Positions 1 to 9,226 of a stretch of DNA of 64,000 bases are shown here, piece after piece. A program made the translations under genes and the position numbers. Source of the DNA: Bin5 sp965261695 (GTDB lineage: Bacteria > Chloroflexota > Anaerolineae > Caldilineales > Caldilineaceae). Every line of letters begins with the position of its first letter. The stretch's first letter is position 1. Location of the stretch: positions 3,906,001 through 3,970,000 of the forward strand of contig OZ253474.1 of NCBI GenBank assembly GCA_965261695.1, read 5' to 3'. The notes under the pieces were generated by a model. That model had not been told where the DNA came from and ran no database searches. It worked only from the letters and a program-made list of their open reading frames with translations.

Positions 1-90
1 GAAACCGTTAGCGGAGAAGGCAGATCGGTGCTGGCCGGTGTCCAGGGCCAGGGTCTGGTTCGCTTCGTCCATCCGCAAGCCAAAGATTGA
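1..90 (+). CDS. 3' end of an unidentified protein (partial)
   Basis: An open frame runs from the window edge to a TGA at 88-90 and encodes about 29 residues ending in RFVHPQAKD. It is in the same direction as the following PhyH gene and ends about 100 bp before it. The piece is too short to assign to a family. It could also be chance reading, but the next gene has its own strong Shine-Dalgarno, as expected after a terminating gene. Confidence 0.35.
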   Translation, partial: ETVSGEGRSVLAGVQGQGLVRFVHPQAKD

Positions 91-187
91 AATCTGAGAG
101 GCTGAAGCACAGGAAAGTTGAGAGAACAGCCCAAACGAAATACCTACCGAGACAGCAGGATACCTTGCCGGCAAGGAGGAGACATCC

Positions 188-1006
188 GTGGCAACCTCAA
201 ATCAGTATGACATCGATATGAAGCTGGCCGAACTCCGCATCAACGGCTATGCGGTCTTCGAAGATCTGATTCCGGTCGAGAAGATCGACCGCATCCGCGA
301 GGCATTTCTGCCCTATCTGGACACCGTGCATACGCACAGCGATCCTGCCAGCGGCGTCAAACTGCAAGCGCGCAGCGATGACCGGATTGAATTCGAAGGC
401 CGTCTGCAGGTGACCAATCGTTACACGCTCTTCGTCCCCTGGGAGCAGCCCTTCGCCGACCCTGACATTTACGAGAATCCGGTATTGCTCGAGTTTCTTG
501 ACCGCTATTGGGGGACCCAGAACTACCTGATCACCTGTTATCACTCGAACACCCCCTACCCTGGCAGCGAGTTTCAACGCTGGCATCGCGATGCTGGCAT
601 CTCCAGGTTGGTCCCCCACGTCGGCATGGAGGTTTGCCCCCATTTCGGCGTCAAGTTCCCTCTCGTGGATACCTACGAGGAAAACGGGAGCTTCGAAATT
701 CTTCCCTCCACCCAATATCTGGCCGACCCGGCGATGGAAGACCGCTATGATGAAGTCCTGGAAAATGGCGACTTCCCCAGTCGGCGTCGTCTCAACCTGA
801 AGAAGGGGTCCCTGTGGATCCAGGACCCGCGCACGCTCCACCGCGGCACGCCCAACCGCGCCGACCACGTCCGCCCCGAACTGGTGCTCTGCTTTACCCT
901 GCCCTGGTTCGGACATAGGAATCCCATCGAAATGACCCAGGCCGAGTACGACAAAATCTCCGAGCGCGCCAGCAAGATGCTCGCCCACAGCCGGGTCCTT
1001 GCCTAG
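188..1006 (+). CDS. Phytanoyl-CoA dioxygenase (PhyH) family protein
   Basis: This is a 272-residue Fe(II)/2-oxoglutarate-dependent oxygenase of the PhyH family. The family hydroxylates or oxidatively cleaves small molecules in the cytoplasm; the substrate here is unknown. The iron-binding HxD is seen in WHRDAG (His133, Asp135). The distal His is His218 in LHRGTPN, followed by Arg229, a likely 2-oxoglutarate ligand. The length is typical. The start is the GTG at 188, with AAGGAGGAG at 173-181 giving a 6-nt spacer. It is the first of five PhyH genes in the window, and all five are divergent from one another. Confidence 0.9.
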   Translation: MATSNQYDIDMKLAELRINGYAVFEDLIPVEKIDRIREAFLPYLDTVHTHSDPASGVKLQARSDDRIEFEGRLQVTNRYTLFVPWEQPFADPDIYENPVLLEFLDRYWGTQNYLITCYHSNTPYPGSEFQRWHRDAGISRLVPHVGMEVCPHFGVKFPLVDTYEENGSFEILPSTQYLADPAMEDRYDEVLENGDFPSRRRLNLKKGSLWIQDPRTLHRGTPNRADHVRPELVLCFTLPWFGHRNPIEMTQAEYDKISERASKMLAHSRVLA

Positions 1007-1155
1007 GCCATTGCGTGGAAAGGCATTGACCGGTTTGTCTAGTCGGGGCTGGACAGGTGAAAATACGAGATGGAAGGAGGGTGTTTGCGGCAGCAAGGAA
1101 AGCTGTAAGCAGATGCTTTCCTTATTCTTCATACGACAAAGGATTCCAGTCGGTT

Positions 1156-1179
1156 GTCAATCGAGTTGGTGCGATTGAC
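1156..1179. promoter_or_regulatory. Inverted repeat upstream of the DUF433/DUF5615 pair
   Basis: GTCAATCG and CGATTGAC form a perfect 8-bp inverted repeat separated by 8 bp. It lies about 47 bp upstream of the DUF433 start. Toxin-antitoxin operons are usually autoregulated through such operators, so this is a candidate binding site for the DUF433 protein. No convincing -35/-10 pair was recognised around it. Confidence 0.4.
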
Positions 1180-1225
1180 CTTTGTCGAACCAAACAGGTT
1201 TGGACGTTTATTGTGAGGATCAACG

Positions 1226-1474
1226 ATGCAACATGACCAACTGCTCGAACGAATTTCCCTCAATCCCAAGATAATGGTCGGAAAGCCGGTAATTAGAGGG
1301 ACTCGTCTGACCGTCGAACATATTCTCAGCCTATTGGCAAGAGGCGCAACGGTATCTGAAATACTGGACGAATATGAAGGACTACGACAAGAGGACATTC
1401 AAGCATGCCCGTACTTTGCAATGAAAGCGTTGGAGGAAACATCGTTCATGCCGTTGATGGCGGAACCTGCCTAG
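1226..1474 (+). CDS. DUF433 family antitoxin-like protein
   Basis: This small 82-residue protein has the DUF433 signature: a pattern like P-x-I-x-G-T-R (KPVIRGTRLTVEHIL), then an LLARG-x-T-x-x-E-I-L-x-x-Y segment and a C-terminal part beginning near EDIQACPYFA. DUF433 proteins carry a helix-turn-helix-like fold and are commonly paired with PIN-like DUF5615 proteins. A GAGGA Shine-Dalgarno at 1215-1219 supports the ATG at 1226. Its TAG stop is immediately followed by the ATG of the next gene, so the two are almost certainly translationally coupled. The likely role is antitoxin and autorepressor, inferred from family context. Confidence 0.85.
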   Translation: MQHDQLLERISLNPKIMVGKPVIRGTRLTVEHILSLLARGATVSEILDEYEGLRQEDIQACPYFAMKALEETSFMPLMAEPA

Positions 1475-1843
1475 ATGCGTTTTTTTGTAGATGAATGCGC
1501 AGGCCCCGGCTTGGCACGTTGGCCGCGCGTACAGAGTCTTGATGTTGTTTCTGTCTTTGACGAAGCGCGTGGCATGGCTGATGACGATATTATTGAGAAG
1601 GCTTTCATCGAGAATCGAATTCTGATAACCACAGATAAAGATTTCGGCGAAAAAGTATTTCGTGCGCAGTACCCTCATCGGGGTGTTGTGTTGCTCCGTT
1701 TGCAAGATGAACGAGCTGCGAACAAGATTGAAGTCGTGAAGCGACTCCTTGAGAGCTACGGTGGTCAACTTTCTGACCGATACCTTGTCGTTACGGATAG
1801 TCAGGTTCGCTTCGCGCAAAATTTGCCCGAAAGCGATCACTGA
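1475..1843 (+). CDS. DUF5615 PIN-like toxin candidate
   Basis: This 122-residue protein begins MRFFVDECAGPGLA, the acidic first strand of the PIN-like DUF5615 (Mut7-C-like) family. ILITTDKDFGEKVF follows, the typical second acidic motif (T-x-D-x-D-F). GVVLLRLQD follows in turn, as expected for the family. These proteins are predicted metal-dependent ribonucleases and act as toxins next to DUF433 antitoxins. The gene starts at the base after the DUF433 stop codon. Activity is inferred from family membership and was not shown in this organism. Confidence 0.82.
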   Translation: MRFFVDECAGPGLARWPRVQSLDVVSVFDEARGMADDDIIEKAFIENRILITTDKDFGEKVFRAQYPHRGVVLLRLQDERAANKIEVVKRLLESYGGQLSDRYLVVTDSQVRFAQNLPESDH

Positions 1844-1867
1844 ATCACTCACCCGGAGGGCGCATCG

Positions 1868-3100
1868 GTGTCGGGACAAAACGGCATGCAGCTTGACCGC
1901 CAGCTTCTCTCACCCGGATTTTTCGCCAATCCGTACCTGGTTTACCGTCGGCTTCTCACCGAGGATCCGATTCATTGGTGCGAGCAGTGGAACTGCTGGA
2001 TTATCTCGCGCTATGATGATGTGATTGCCGGCCTGCGGCAGGACGGGCGCCGCTTCTCAGTCGTCGGCCAGTTCGGGTCGTACCTCAATGCCCTGCCCGA
2101 GGCGGTCCGGCCCAGGTTCCAGCCGCTCAAGCAACACTTCTCGATTGGGCTGCTCCACTCCGATCCGCCCGAGCATACACGGCTGCGCAGCCTGATTGGC
2201 CAGGCCTTTACGCCGCGCGTGGTCGAGGGGATACGGCAGCGCATTGAAGCGACGGTCAACAGCCTGCTCGATGCGGTCCAGGACGCGGGCCGAATGGACG
2301 TTATCAACGATTTTTCTTTTCACCTTCCCGCAATCATCACTGCCGAGGTGGTCGGGATGCCGCCGAAAGACCGCCATCAGTTCAAAGCCTGGTCTGACGA
2401 CATCGCCTCCTTCTCGGCCAGCAACCGCATGACGGTCGAAGTCGCTCAGCGCGCTCAAAACAGTCTGCTGGCCGTGCGAGCCTACCTGCTGGACATCGCC
2501 GATCAGCGTCGCGAGCAGCCGCGCGACGATCTCATCAGCCGTCTCGTCAGCACCAATGGCGCGCAGGAGACATCGAGCGAGGGGGAGCTGCTCTCAACCT
2601 GCGTGACGTTTCTCGTCGGCGGACATGAGACGACGACCGCGCTGGTTGGCAGCGGCCTGCTTGCCCTGCTCCAGAACCCGGAGCAACTCCAAAGGCTGCA
2701 GGGCGAGCCGGAGGCGGTTAAGAGTGCGGTCGAAGAGTTTCTGCGCTTCGAAAGCCCGAACCAGCGCATCATCCGCCTGGTCAAGGAGGATTTTGAGATA
2801 GAGGGCCGGCAGATCAAGCGGGGCCAGCGGGTCATGTTTCTGCTCGGCGCGGCCAACCGCGACCCTGCCCAATTCTCCGACCCGAACCGGCTTGACGTTT
2901 GCCGCGAGCCAAATCGGCACCTCGCATTCGGCATCGGCCCGCACTTCTGCATCGGCGCGCCGCTCGCGCGCCTCGAAGCGACGGTCGCATTCACCACGCT
3001 GCTGCGCCGCTTTCCCAATCTGCGGCTTGCCCAGGACGTTCCTGAGTGGTTGCCGAGTTACCAGCTTCGACTGTTGAAATCGCTCCCTGTTGAATTCTGA
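1868..3100 (+). CDS. Cytochrome P450
   Basis: This is a 410-residue soluble bacterial class I P450, which needs partner ferredoxin and reductase encoded elsewhere. The I-helix oxygen-binding motif GGHETTT is at residues 251-257 and the K-helix ExxR is Glu290-Arg293. The heme-binding loop FGIGPHFCIG has Cys361 as thiolate ligand. The usual ERR-triad Arg region lies in between. A GTG at 1868 follows CGGAGGG at a suitable distance. The substrate cannot be read from the sequence. The gene sits between a toxin-antitoxin pair and an ABC importer, so it may act on the imported compound, but this is a guess. Confidence 0.95.
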   Translation: MSGQNGMQLDRQLLSPGFFANPYLVYRRLLTEDPIHWCEQWNCWIISRYDDVIAGLRQDGRRFSVVGQFGSYLNALPEAVRPRFQPLKQHFSIGLLHSDPPEHTRLRSLIGQAFTPRVVEGIRQRIEATVNSLLDAVQDAGRMDVINDFSFHLPAIITAEVVGMPPKDRHQFKAWSDDIASFSASNRMTVEVAQRAQNSLLAVRAYLLDIADQRREQPRDDLISRLVSTNGAQETSSEGELLSTCVTFLVGGHETTTALVGSGLLALLQNPEQLQRLQGEPEAVKSAVEEFLRFESPNQRIIRLVKEDFEIEGRQIKRGQRVMFLLGAANRDPAQFSDPNRLDVCREPNRHLAFGIGPHFCIGAPLARLEATVAFTTLLRRFPNLRLAQDVPEWLPSYQLRLLKSLPVEF

Positions 3101-3199
3101 TCGGGACAGGTGTGTTCACCGTTTCGGACAGAACCTGGTTGCAGTCACCCTGACGGATAAGCGGCCTGATTGTTAGAGTTCTCATACAGGAGGATCACA

Positions 3200-4768
3200 A
3201 TGTCTGTTTTGCGCAAGAGATGGGTGTCGCGGAGAGAGTTCATGCAGTACGCCGGAGGTGCAGCAGGTATAGCGCTTCTTGCCGGTTGTGCGCCGGACGT
3301 GCAGGCGCCGGCCTCTGCAGCTGCCCCGGCAACTGCCCCGACCGGCCCCAGCGGCGAAATAACGGCTGTCATCAGGCAGGTCATCAACATCGCCGACGCG
3401 GCCAACAACATCGGATTCGCCACGCGGGTCGTAGCACACACGATGTTTGACGCTCTAATCAAGCGTAACCTTGAGGGTAACTTTGCACCTGGGCTGGCAA
3501 CTTCGTGGGAAAACCCGGATCCGCTGACATGGAACTTTGCGCTGCGCGAGGACGTGAAATTCCATAATGGGGAAGAGTTTACGTCCGAGTCGGTGGCATT
3601 CACCATCAATCGCATCCTCGATCCGGAGAGTACGACGCCTGCACTGCGCCCGCTGCTGATTGATATCGAGTCAGTGGAGACTCCGGACGAAAAGACGGTC
3701 GTTATCAAGACCAAAGTGCCCTTTGGGCCGATGTTGAACAATCTGTCGATGCTGATGATGTTGCCGCCCGAATACGCGGCGACTGACGAATATCTTGAGA
3801 AACCGGTAGGTACCGGTCCTTTCCAACTCGTGGATTGGGTGAAGGGTAACAAGTTCGTCGTCGAGGCCAATCCCCAGTACTGGCGGGAAGGTGTCCCGAA
3901 ACTGCAAAAGGTAAGCATCGTCGAGGTCCCGGAACCGGCCACCCAAATCGTAGCGCTGGAACGCGGCGAGCTTGACTTCGTGCAAGGCATTCTGCCCGAA
4001 GATATGGAGCGCTTGCAGGCGAACACGGACATCAATCTGGTACAGGGTCCCACCTATACCTTCCGCCAGTTCCTGATGAATGGAGGCCGTCCCCCCTTCA
4101 GCGATCCGCTGGTGCGCCAAGCCGTTTATCACGCCATCGATGTCGACGCCATGGTGAACGACATCATGGGCGGCACAGTCGTTCGCGCTACGTCCTACAT
4201 CAACCGCAACGTCTGGGGATACGCTGAGCAGACTCCTTACCCCTACGATCCTGATAAAGCCAAGGAGCTCTTGGCCCAGGCCGGCCTGGCTGACGGTGTT
4301 GAAATTGAGCTGAAGTGGACGCCGCGTGATGTGAAGGCCAAGGAGTTGGTGGAGTTCTCGATCGCCCAACTTGGCGAAGTGGGTATCCGGGGAAAGAGCA
4401 TTGAGCAGGAGCATACGGTGTGGCTGCAGGACCTGATTGCTCTGGAATGGGATGTGCAACTGGTTTCGGGCGCAACGTCAACAGGCGACGCTGACTACAC
4501 TCTGCGCCGGATCTACTTTTCGGGCAACAATCGGACAGGCTGGGCCAACGCGACGTATGACGATCTAGTGACGCAGGCCGCGCGCACGACTGATCTACAG
4601 GAACGCCTGGATCTGTACGCGCAAGCACAGAAGATCGCTTGGGATGACGGTCCTAACGTGATGCTTTTTGAGGACATTGCGGCCTACGGCCTGAACACGC
4701 GCGTGCAAGGATTCGAGCCCTGGCCGGACGAGCCGCCGCGCTTTGCTGATATGTGGGTAGCCGGCTAG
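3200..4768 (+). CDS. ABC transporter substrate-binding protein, family 5 (DppA/OppA-like)
   Basis: This exported lipoprotein captures peptides, oligosaccharides or similar ligands for the DppB/DppC pair that follows. The N-terminus has a twin-arginine-like motif (SRREFM) and a lipobox ending LLAGC, followed by an Ala/Pro-rich linker. Family-5 hallmarks follow: a FDALIK/WTFALR-type first lobe, DVKFHNGE, and later PYPYDPDKAKELLAQAG. A longer upstream start at 3170 is possible, but the ATG at 3200 follows AGGAGG directly and gives a normal signal peptide (522 residues). It is the first gene of a binding protein-permease-permease operon without ATPases. Confidence 0.93.
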   Translation: MSVLRKRWVSRREFMQYAGGAAGIALLAGCAPDVQAPASAAAPATAPTGPSGEITAVIRQVINIADAANNIGFATRVVAHTMFDALIKRNLEGNFAPGLATSWENPDPLTWNFALREDVKFHNGEEFTSESVAFTINRILDPESTTPALRPLLIDIESVETPDEKTVVIKTKVPFGPMLNNLSMLMMLPPEYAATDEYLEKPVGTGPFQLVDWVKGNKFVVEANPQYWREGVPKLQKVSIVEVPEPATQIVALERGELDFVQGILPEDMERLQANTDINLVQGPTYTFRQFLMNGGRPPFSDPLVRQAVYHAIDVDAMVNDIMGGTVVRATSYINRNVWGYAEQTPYPYDPDKAKELLAQAGLADGVEIELKWTPRDVKAKELVEFSIAQLGEVGIRGKSIEQEHTVWLQDLIALEWDVQLVSGATSTGDADYTLRRIYFSGNNRTGWANATYDDLVTQAARTTDLQERLDLYAQAQKIAWDDGPNVMLFEDIAAYGLNTRVQGFEPWPDEPPRFADMWVAG

Positions 4769-4776
4769 ATACGATC

Positions 4777-4803
4777 GGTTGTCGGTTCCACAGGTCGACA
4801 GCC
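4777..4803 (+). promoter_or_regulatory. Intercistronic hairpin after the binding-protein gene
   Basis: GGTTGTCG and CGACAGCC pair with one G-U, over an 11-nt loop, between the binding-protein gene and dppB. Hairpins at this place often stabilise binding-protein mRNA or reduce expression of the permeases. There is no U tract, so it is not a classical terminator. Confidence 0.35.
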
Positions 4804-4821
4804 CACAGACGTCAAACCTGA

Positions 4822-5742
4822 ATGGCTACTTATCTCGTCAGGCGACTGGGCTTGGCTGTCTTCGTGGTCTGGGGCGTCGTGACGATGGTTTTCGTCGTCA
4901 TGCGCCTCGTCCCCGGAGATCCTGCCAATGCCATTCTGGGCATAGACGCCACCCAAGAGGAAGTTGAACAGCTCCGTAGCAAGCTTGGTCTGGATCGCTC
5001 CATCCCGGAGCAGTACGCGATTTTTGTGCGTCAAGCTGCCGGAGGTGACTTGGGAAGGTCGACCTATTCCGGTCAGCCGGCGCTTGAACTCATCGTTGAG
5101 CGCTTGCCAGCCACGATCAGATTGGCGATTGCGGCGCTCGTTCTCGCGTCGATCGCAGCGTTTGTGTTCGGCGTGACAGCTGCGTTGCGCGCCAATTCCG
5201 TCTTAGACAAGTTCATCAGTTTCGTAACCATTTTGGGGCAAAGCCTACCGGATTTCTGGATTGGACTCATGTTGATCCTGGTCTTTTCCGGCATATTACG
5301 CCTGTTGCCGACCTTTGGCAGCGACACCCTGCAGCACTTGATCCTGCCGGCGGTGACGCTGGCGTTGCCGCTGATGGGCGCCACAACCCGCTTGGTGCGC
5401 TCCGGCATGCTTGAAATCCTGGGCCAGGACTACATCCGTACTGCCCGGGCGAAGGGCCTGAAGGAGTCCTTGGTGGTGCGCCGCCATGCCGTCAAGAACA
5501 TGCTCATTCCAGTGGTTACCGTTTTTGGCCTGCGGTTAGGCTACCTTCTGGGTGGTTCGGTCATCGTCGAGACCGTGTTCAGCTGGCCGGGCGTGGGCAA
5601 CGCCATCATCTTTGCAATCAGTTCGCGGGACTATTCGGTTGTCCAGGCGGCAACGCTGGTCGTCGCCATCAGTTTCGTCGCCATCAACCTGGTCATCGAT
5701 CTGATCTATGTATTTCTCGATCCCAAGATCCGTTTTGCCTAG
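4822..5742 (+). CDS. ABC transporter permease, DppB/OppB type
   Basis: This 306-residue integral membrane protein has six predicted transmembrane segments. The N-terminus MATYLVRRLGLAVFVVWGV and the motif RLVPGDPA are characteristic of DppB-type subunits. A cytoplasmic EAA-like loop (YIRTARAKGLKE) at about residues 205-216 would contact the ATPase. It pairs with the next permease to form the channel for the upstream binding protein. No good Shine-Dalgarno was seen before the ATG, so expression may depend on readthrough from the binding-protein gene. Confidence 0.93.
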   Translation: MATYLVRRLGLAVFVVWGVVTMVFVVMRLVPGDPANAILGIDATQEEVEQLRSKLGLDRSIPEQYAIFVRQAAGGDLGRSTYSGQPALELIVERLPATIRLAIAALVLASIAAFVFGVTAALRANSVLDKFISFVTILGQSLPDFWIGLMLILVFSGILRLLPTFGSDTLQHLILPAVTLALPLMGATTRLVRSGMLEILGQDYIRTARAKGLKESLVVRRHAVKNMLIPVVTVFGLRLGYLLGGSVIVETVFSWPGVGNAIIFAISSRDYSVVQAATLVVAISFVAINLVIDLIYVFLDPKIRFA

Positions 5743-5848
5743 TACAGCCTGGGTGAAAGGAGCCGACCGAATCAAATGAGTCTCGGCGGCGTAATCCGAT
5801 ATGTAAATCGTGTCCCTGCGAACGAGGGAGACTGGAGAAAGGAAAGTC

Positions 5849-6709
5849 GTGTACAGTGAGGTAATGCGTTGGCTAGCGAAGTCGCGCAGCCAGCGCCGGG
5901 TCCTGGCCTGGAGTAGCGCCCTGATGATCATTGTGTTAGCGGGAGGCTTTGCCCCTCTGCTTGTGCCCCGCGACCCGGCTCTACAACAGACCGCCGTCCG
6001 ACTGAAACCGCCGGGCACCGTTTTCGAGGAGGGCGCTGTTGCCGTTCTCGGGACGGATCAGCTTGGCCGCGATGTGCTGAGCCGAGCCATCTTCGGCGTG
6101 CGCGCATCGCTTTTCGTCGGCGTAAGCGGGGTCGTGCTGGCCAGCTTGGTGGGGGTGGGACTGGGGCTTGTCGCCGGCTACTTTGGCGGCGCCTGGGACA
6201 TGGCAATTATGCGCCTGGCCGACATACAGCTCGCTTTCCCGGGTATCCTGATGGCGCTGGCATTGACGGCAGTTCTGGGTCCGAGCGTACGCAACCTGAT
6301 CATCGCTCTTACGGTCACGGGATGGGTACTCTATGCCCGCCTGGTGCGCGGCGTGGTTCTTTCCGTAAAGGAGCGGGAGTTCGTAGAGAGCGCGAAAGCC
6401 CTTGGCGCCGGGAACAGCCGTATTATATTGCGCCACGTTTTGCCAAATGTGATTAGCCCGGTGATCATCGTGGCCGCACTTGACCTGGGCCGCATGATTC
6501 TGGCAGAGTCCTCCTTGAGCTTTCTGGGGTTGGGGATCCAGCCCCCCACACCGAGCTGGGGCAGCATGATCGCTGATGGACGCAGCTATCTTTTCAACGC
6601 CTGGTGGGTTTCCACGTTCCCCGGGCTGTTCCTGGCCGCGACGGTGATGGTCATCGCTCTGCTGGGCGACGCCGTGCGAGACAGGCTGGATCCGCATTTC
6701 CGTTACTAG
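5849..6709 (+). CDS. ABC transporter permease, DppC/OppC type
   Basis: This is the second channel subunit of the family-5 importer. It has an N-terminal membrane anchor, then LGTDQLGRDVLSR, a hallmark of DppC, and an EAA loop (SAKALGAGNSRII). The C-terminus reads SFLGLGIQPP, SWGSMIADG and ALLGDAVRDRLDP. The frame is open from an ATG at 5810, but the GTG at 5849 is better placed behind AGGAAA at 5840-5845 and removes a charged, non-membrane extension; it gives 286 residues. No ATPase gene follows: the next gene is a PhyH oxygenase. A decayed relative of its C-terminal part is seen at 24021-24184. Confidence 0.92.
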   Translation: MYSEVMRWLAKSRSQRRVLAWSSALMIIVLAGGFAPLLVPRDPALQQTAVRLKPPGTVFEEGAVAVLGTDQLGRDVLSRAIFGVRASLFVGVSGVVLASLVGVGLGLVAGYFGGAWDMAIMRLADIQLAFPGILMALALTAVLGPSVRNLIIALTVTGWVLYARLVRGVVLSVKEREFVESAKALGAGNSRIILRHVLPNVISPVIIVAALDLGRMILAESSLSFLGLGIQPPTPSWGSMIADGRSYLFNAWWVSTFPGLFLAATVMVIALLGDAVRDRLDPHFRY

Positions 6710-6848
6710 CGCAAATTCCTTCTTGCGCCTGCATGTGGGCCAGGCGATGGGAGCGAAGTCACTTCGCCTTCTATAAAGTGGCGCCGAAAAGACTGTATAT
6801 TGATGTGTACCGGAAAATCGCCGACTCTATGACAAGGAACGAGCCACC

Positions 6849-8072
6849 ATGAGAATCAACCGGGATCAGTTTTTGGAAGATGGGTATGTGATCTTGCGTC
6901 AGGTTATCCCGCCCGGTGATCTGGCGGAGTTGCGCCGGGCCTATGAACTGTTGGTCGAGCGGCAGAAGGTGATCTGGGCGCGCGAGCGCGGGCCTGATGA
7001 CCCGCCCGGCGGCGCCTGGGAGACCAATTCCCAGCCGCGCCTCAACCTAGGAGGTATGGCTGACGAGATCGACGCGCAGACGGCCAGCGCGGTCGAGGTC
7101 TGGCTGCACGAGAATACGCAAGGGGTCAGCAGCCAACTGCTTGGCGTGCAAGACGCCGGCGTCACCGAAATGATGCTCATGTGCAGCCCGGTGCGCGACC
7201 ATGACACAGGCGGTCACCGCGGCTGGCACCGCGATTTCTATCCGCCGTACACCGCGCCGCTGCAAGGCTATACCGACGACTTTCATGAGAATGGGCCGCG
7301 TTACGTGCAGTGGAATCTGCCGCTCTACGATGACAGCGTTCTCTGGGTCGTGCCCGGCAGCCACAGCCGCTTCAACACGGCGGAGGAAAATGCCGTGCTG
7401 GATGCCGATGCGCGCCAGCCCTTGCCCGGCGCGACCCAGGTCCATCTGGCGGCCGGCGATGGCGTGGCATACATTCTGCCCCTGCTGCATTGGGGCAGCC
7501 GCTACAACGCCAAGATGCGGCGCACGATTCACGGCGGCTTCGCAGAGTTCAGTCACTACTCGGACCTCTCCTACCTGGAGCATCTGTCCCCCGCGGCGCA
7601 GGCGACATTCAAACGCTGGAATGAGCGCAGCGAACAGGCGCTTGACCAGCTGGAAGCAACGCTGCGGGCGGTGATCAATGGGGACGGCGCGGCCTACCGG
7701 GCCGGTCTGGATCGGCTGCATCCGGGTCGCGGCGAGAAGGGCATGCTGCTCTCCACCATCTTCCTCAGCAAGAGCGCCAAACGGATTCATCATCTCAAGA
7801 ACCGGCACTTTGAGCGTCTGCCCGCGCAGGAGCAGGGCTGGGCCGCGAGCATTCATCCCATTACGCTCCAGTGGGGCAAGCCGCTGGCCGACCGCTTCAC
7901 TGCGCCGGAGTCCGACATTCTGTGGGCGCGCTTCAAGGTTGTCGACGATCTCCTGCAAGCCGACGAATACCAGTGGACGCCCGGCTTCCAGGGCGAAGAG
8001 AACCGCTACTACTTCGACCAGGTTCCGCCCGAACTCAGCGCGGACGGCTTTGTCGCCAGTCTCAGCGATTGA
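6849..8072 (+). CDS. Phytanoyl-CoA dioxygenase (PhyH) family protein, long form
   Basis: At 407 residues this is longer than the usual 270-300 for PhyH proteins, with a C-terminal extension of more than 100 residues after the oxygenase core. The iron-binding HxD is His127-Asp129 in GWHRDFYPPY. A distal His is seen in LLHWGSRYNAKMRRT, which also offers the Arg for 2-oxoglutarate. The C-terminal part (from about residue 240) includes LHPGRGEKGMLLSTIFLSKSA and was not recognised. It follows an ABC importer and precedes a Gfo/Idh oxidoreductase, suggesting oxidative steps on an imported substrate. Confidence 0.85.
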   Translation: MRINRDQFLEDGYVILRQVIPPGDLAELRRAYELLVERQKVIWARERGPDDPPGGAWETNSQPRLNLGGMADEIDAQTASAVEVWLHENTQGVSSQLLGVQDAGVTEMMLMCSPVRDHDTGGHRGWHRDFYPPYTAPLQGYTDDFHENGPRYVQWNLPLYDDSVLWVVPGSHSRFNTAEENAVLDADARQPLPGATQVHLAAGDGVAYILPLLHWGSRYNAKMRRTIHGGFAEFSHYSDLSYLEHLSPAAQATFKRWNERSEQALDQLEATLRAVINGDGAAYRAGLDRLHPGRGEKGMLLSTIFLSKSAKRIHHLKNRHFERLPAQEQGWAASIHPITLQWGKPLADRFTAPESDILWARFKVVDDLLQADEYQWTPGFQGEENRYYFDQVPPELSADGFVASLSD

Positions 8073-8152
8073 AGCGAACTGTATCCACCGGGTCCCAATC
8101 AGGCAGTTGGATTCTGTGATGGCGTAGCCCTCCCGGGCTGAGGAGTCAGGCA

Positions 8153-9226
8153 GTGGGCGGCAAGCAGGTCAGAATTGGGCTGATCGGCGCCGGCATGATC
8201 GCGCAGGTGATGCACCTGCCGCATCTGCTCGAGTTGCCGGAACTGTTCGAGGTGGTAGCGCTGTGTGATCTGTCGCCCGCAACGGTGCAGGCTGTCGCCA
8301 CCCGGTTCGGCGTCGCGTTTACCGCGACCGATTACCGCGAGATGCTGGAACGCGTCGACCTGGACGCCGTCATGGTGCTGACGCGCGACCACGCGCAACC
8401 GGCGACCGACTCGCTGCGGGCTGGCAAACACGTCTTCATCGAGAAACCGATGTGCAACAACCTGGATGAGGCCGACGAACTGCTGGACGCGCAGGCGCAG
8501 AGCGGCTGCGTTGCCATGCTCGGTCATCACAAACGCTACGACCCCGGCTACGTGGCCGGCCGCAATCGCATCCGGCAGATGCACAACCCCCACCTGATCC
8601 GTCTGCATGATGTGGCCGGACCCAATGAACTGTTCCTTGAGCACTATGATATTGTACGCGTTGATGATATTGACGCCGCCGCAAAGGACAGGATGCAGCA
8701 GCTTCACCAGGAGAGCCTGCAACGCGCGATTGGCGCGCAGCCGCAAGCGGTCCTGAGCGCCTACGGCCTGATGCTGGGTCTCTCGATCCATGACATCTAC
8801 ATCCTGGACGGTGCCTTCGGACTGCCGGAGCGTGTCGTGTCCACCGAAATCTGGGACGATGGCGCGGCCTATGCGTCGATCCTGGCCTACCCCGATAACC
8901 TGCGCTGCGTGCTCGATACCGCGCTTGTCAGCGGATTGCGCGTGTTCGATGAATCCTTGACCGTGTACGCGCCGGACAGCATCGTTTCGATTGTTTTCCC
9001 CAGCCCGTTTCTGAAGAACGCCGCCACTGTGGTGGAAGAGTGGGAGATGGACGGCGGCTGCTTTCGCGAGTCGCGCACGACCGCTTCCTACGAGGAGGCG
9101 TTCAAGCTGGAACTGATCCACTTTCACGACTGTATTGTCAACCGAAAGGTGCCGCGCACACCGGCCGCGGAGGGCCGCGCGCAGATCGCTCTGTTGATCG
9201 AGATGATCAGGGCCTATCGGGCTTAA
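8153..9226 (+). CDS. Gfo/Idh/MocA family oxidoreductase
   Basis: This 357-residue NAD(P)-dependent dehydrogenase probably acts on a sugar, inositol or sugar derivative. The N-terminal Rossmann fold has GLIGAGMIAQVMHLP and ALCDLSPA, then the family motif EKPMCNN at about residues 97-103 containing the conserved Lys-Pro. The C-terminal alpha/beta domain reads to IEMIRAYRA. The start is a GTG at 8153, with GAGGAG at 8140-8145 upstream. The last 303 bp of the gene and about 115 bp beyond are duplicated at 18629-19009 plus 20180-20224. There they are fused to a lyase fragment and interrupted by a mobile element. Confidence 0.92.
   Translation: MGGKQVRIGLIGAGMIAQVMHLPHLLELPELFEVVALCDLSPATVQAVATRFGVAFTATDYREMLERVDLDAVMVLTRDHAQPATDSLRAGKHVFIEKPMCNNLDEADELLDAQAQSGCVAMLGHHKRYDPGYVAGRNRIRQMHNPHLIRLHDVAGPNELFLEHYDIVRVDDIDAAAKDRMQQLHQESLQRAIGAQPQAVLSAYGLMLGLSIHDIYILDGAFGLPERVVSTEIWDDGAAYASILAYPDNLRCVLDTALVSGLRVFDESLTVYAPDSIVSIVFPSPFLKNAATVVEEWEMDGGCFRESRTTASYEEAFKLELIHFHDCIVNRKVPRTPAAEGRAQIALLIEMIRAYRA

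Noticed and set aside
197..1132. Long minus-strand frame opposite the first PhyH gene
   Set aside because: It is a shadow of the PhyH gene; it has no start site and no recognisable motif. The same applies to other long antisense frames, such as 13565-14791, 15629-16933 and 20361-21800.
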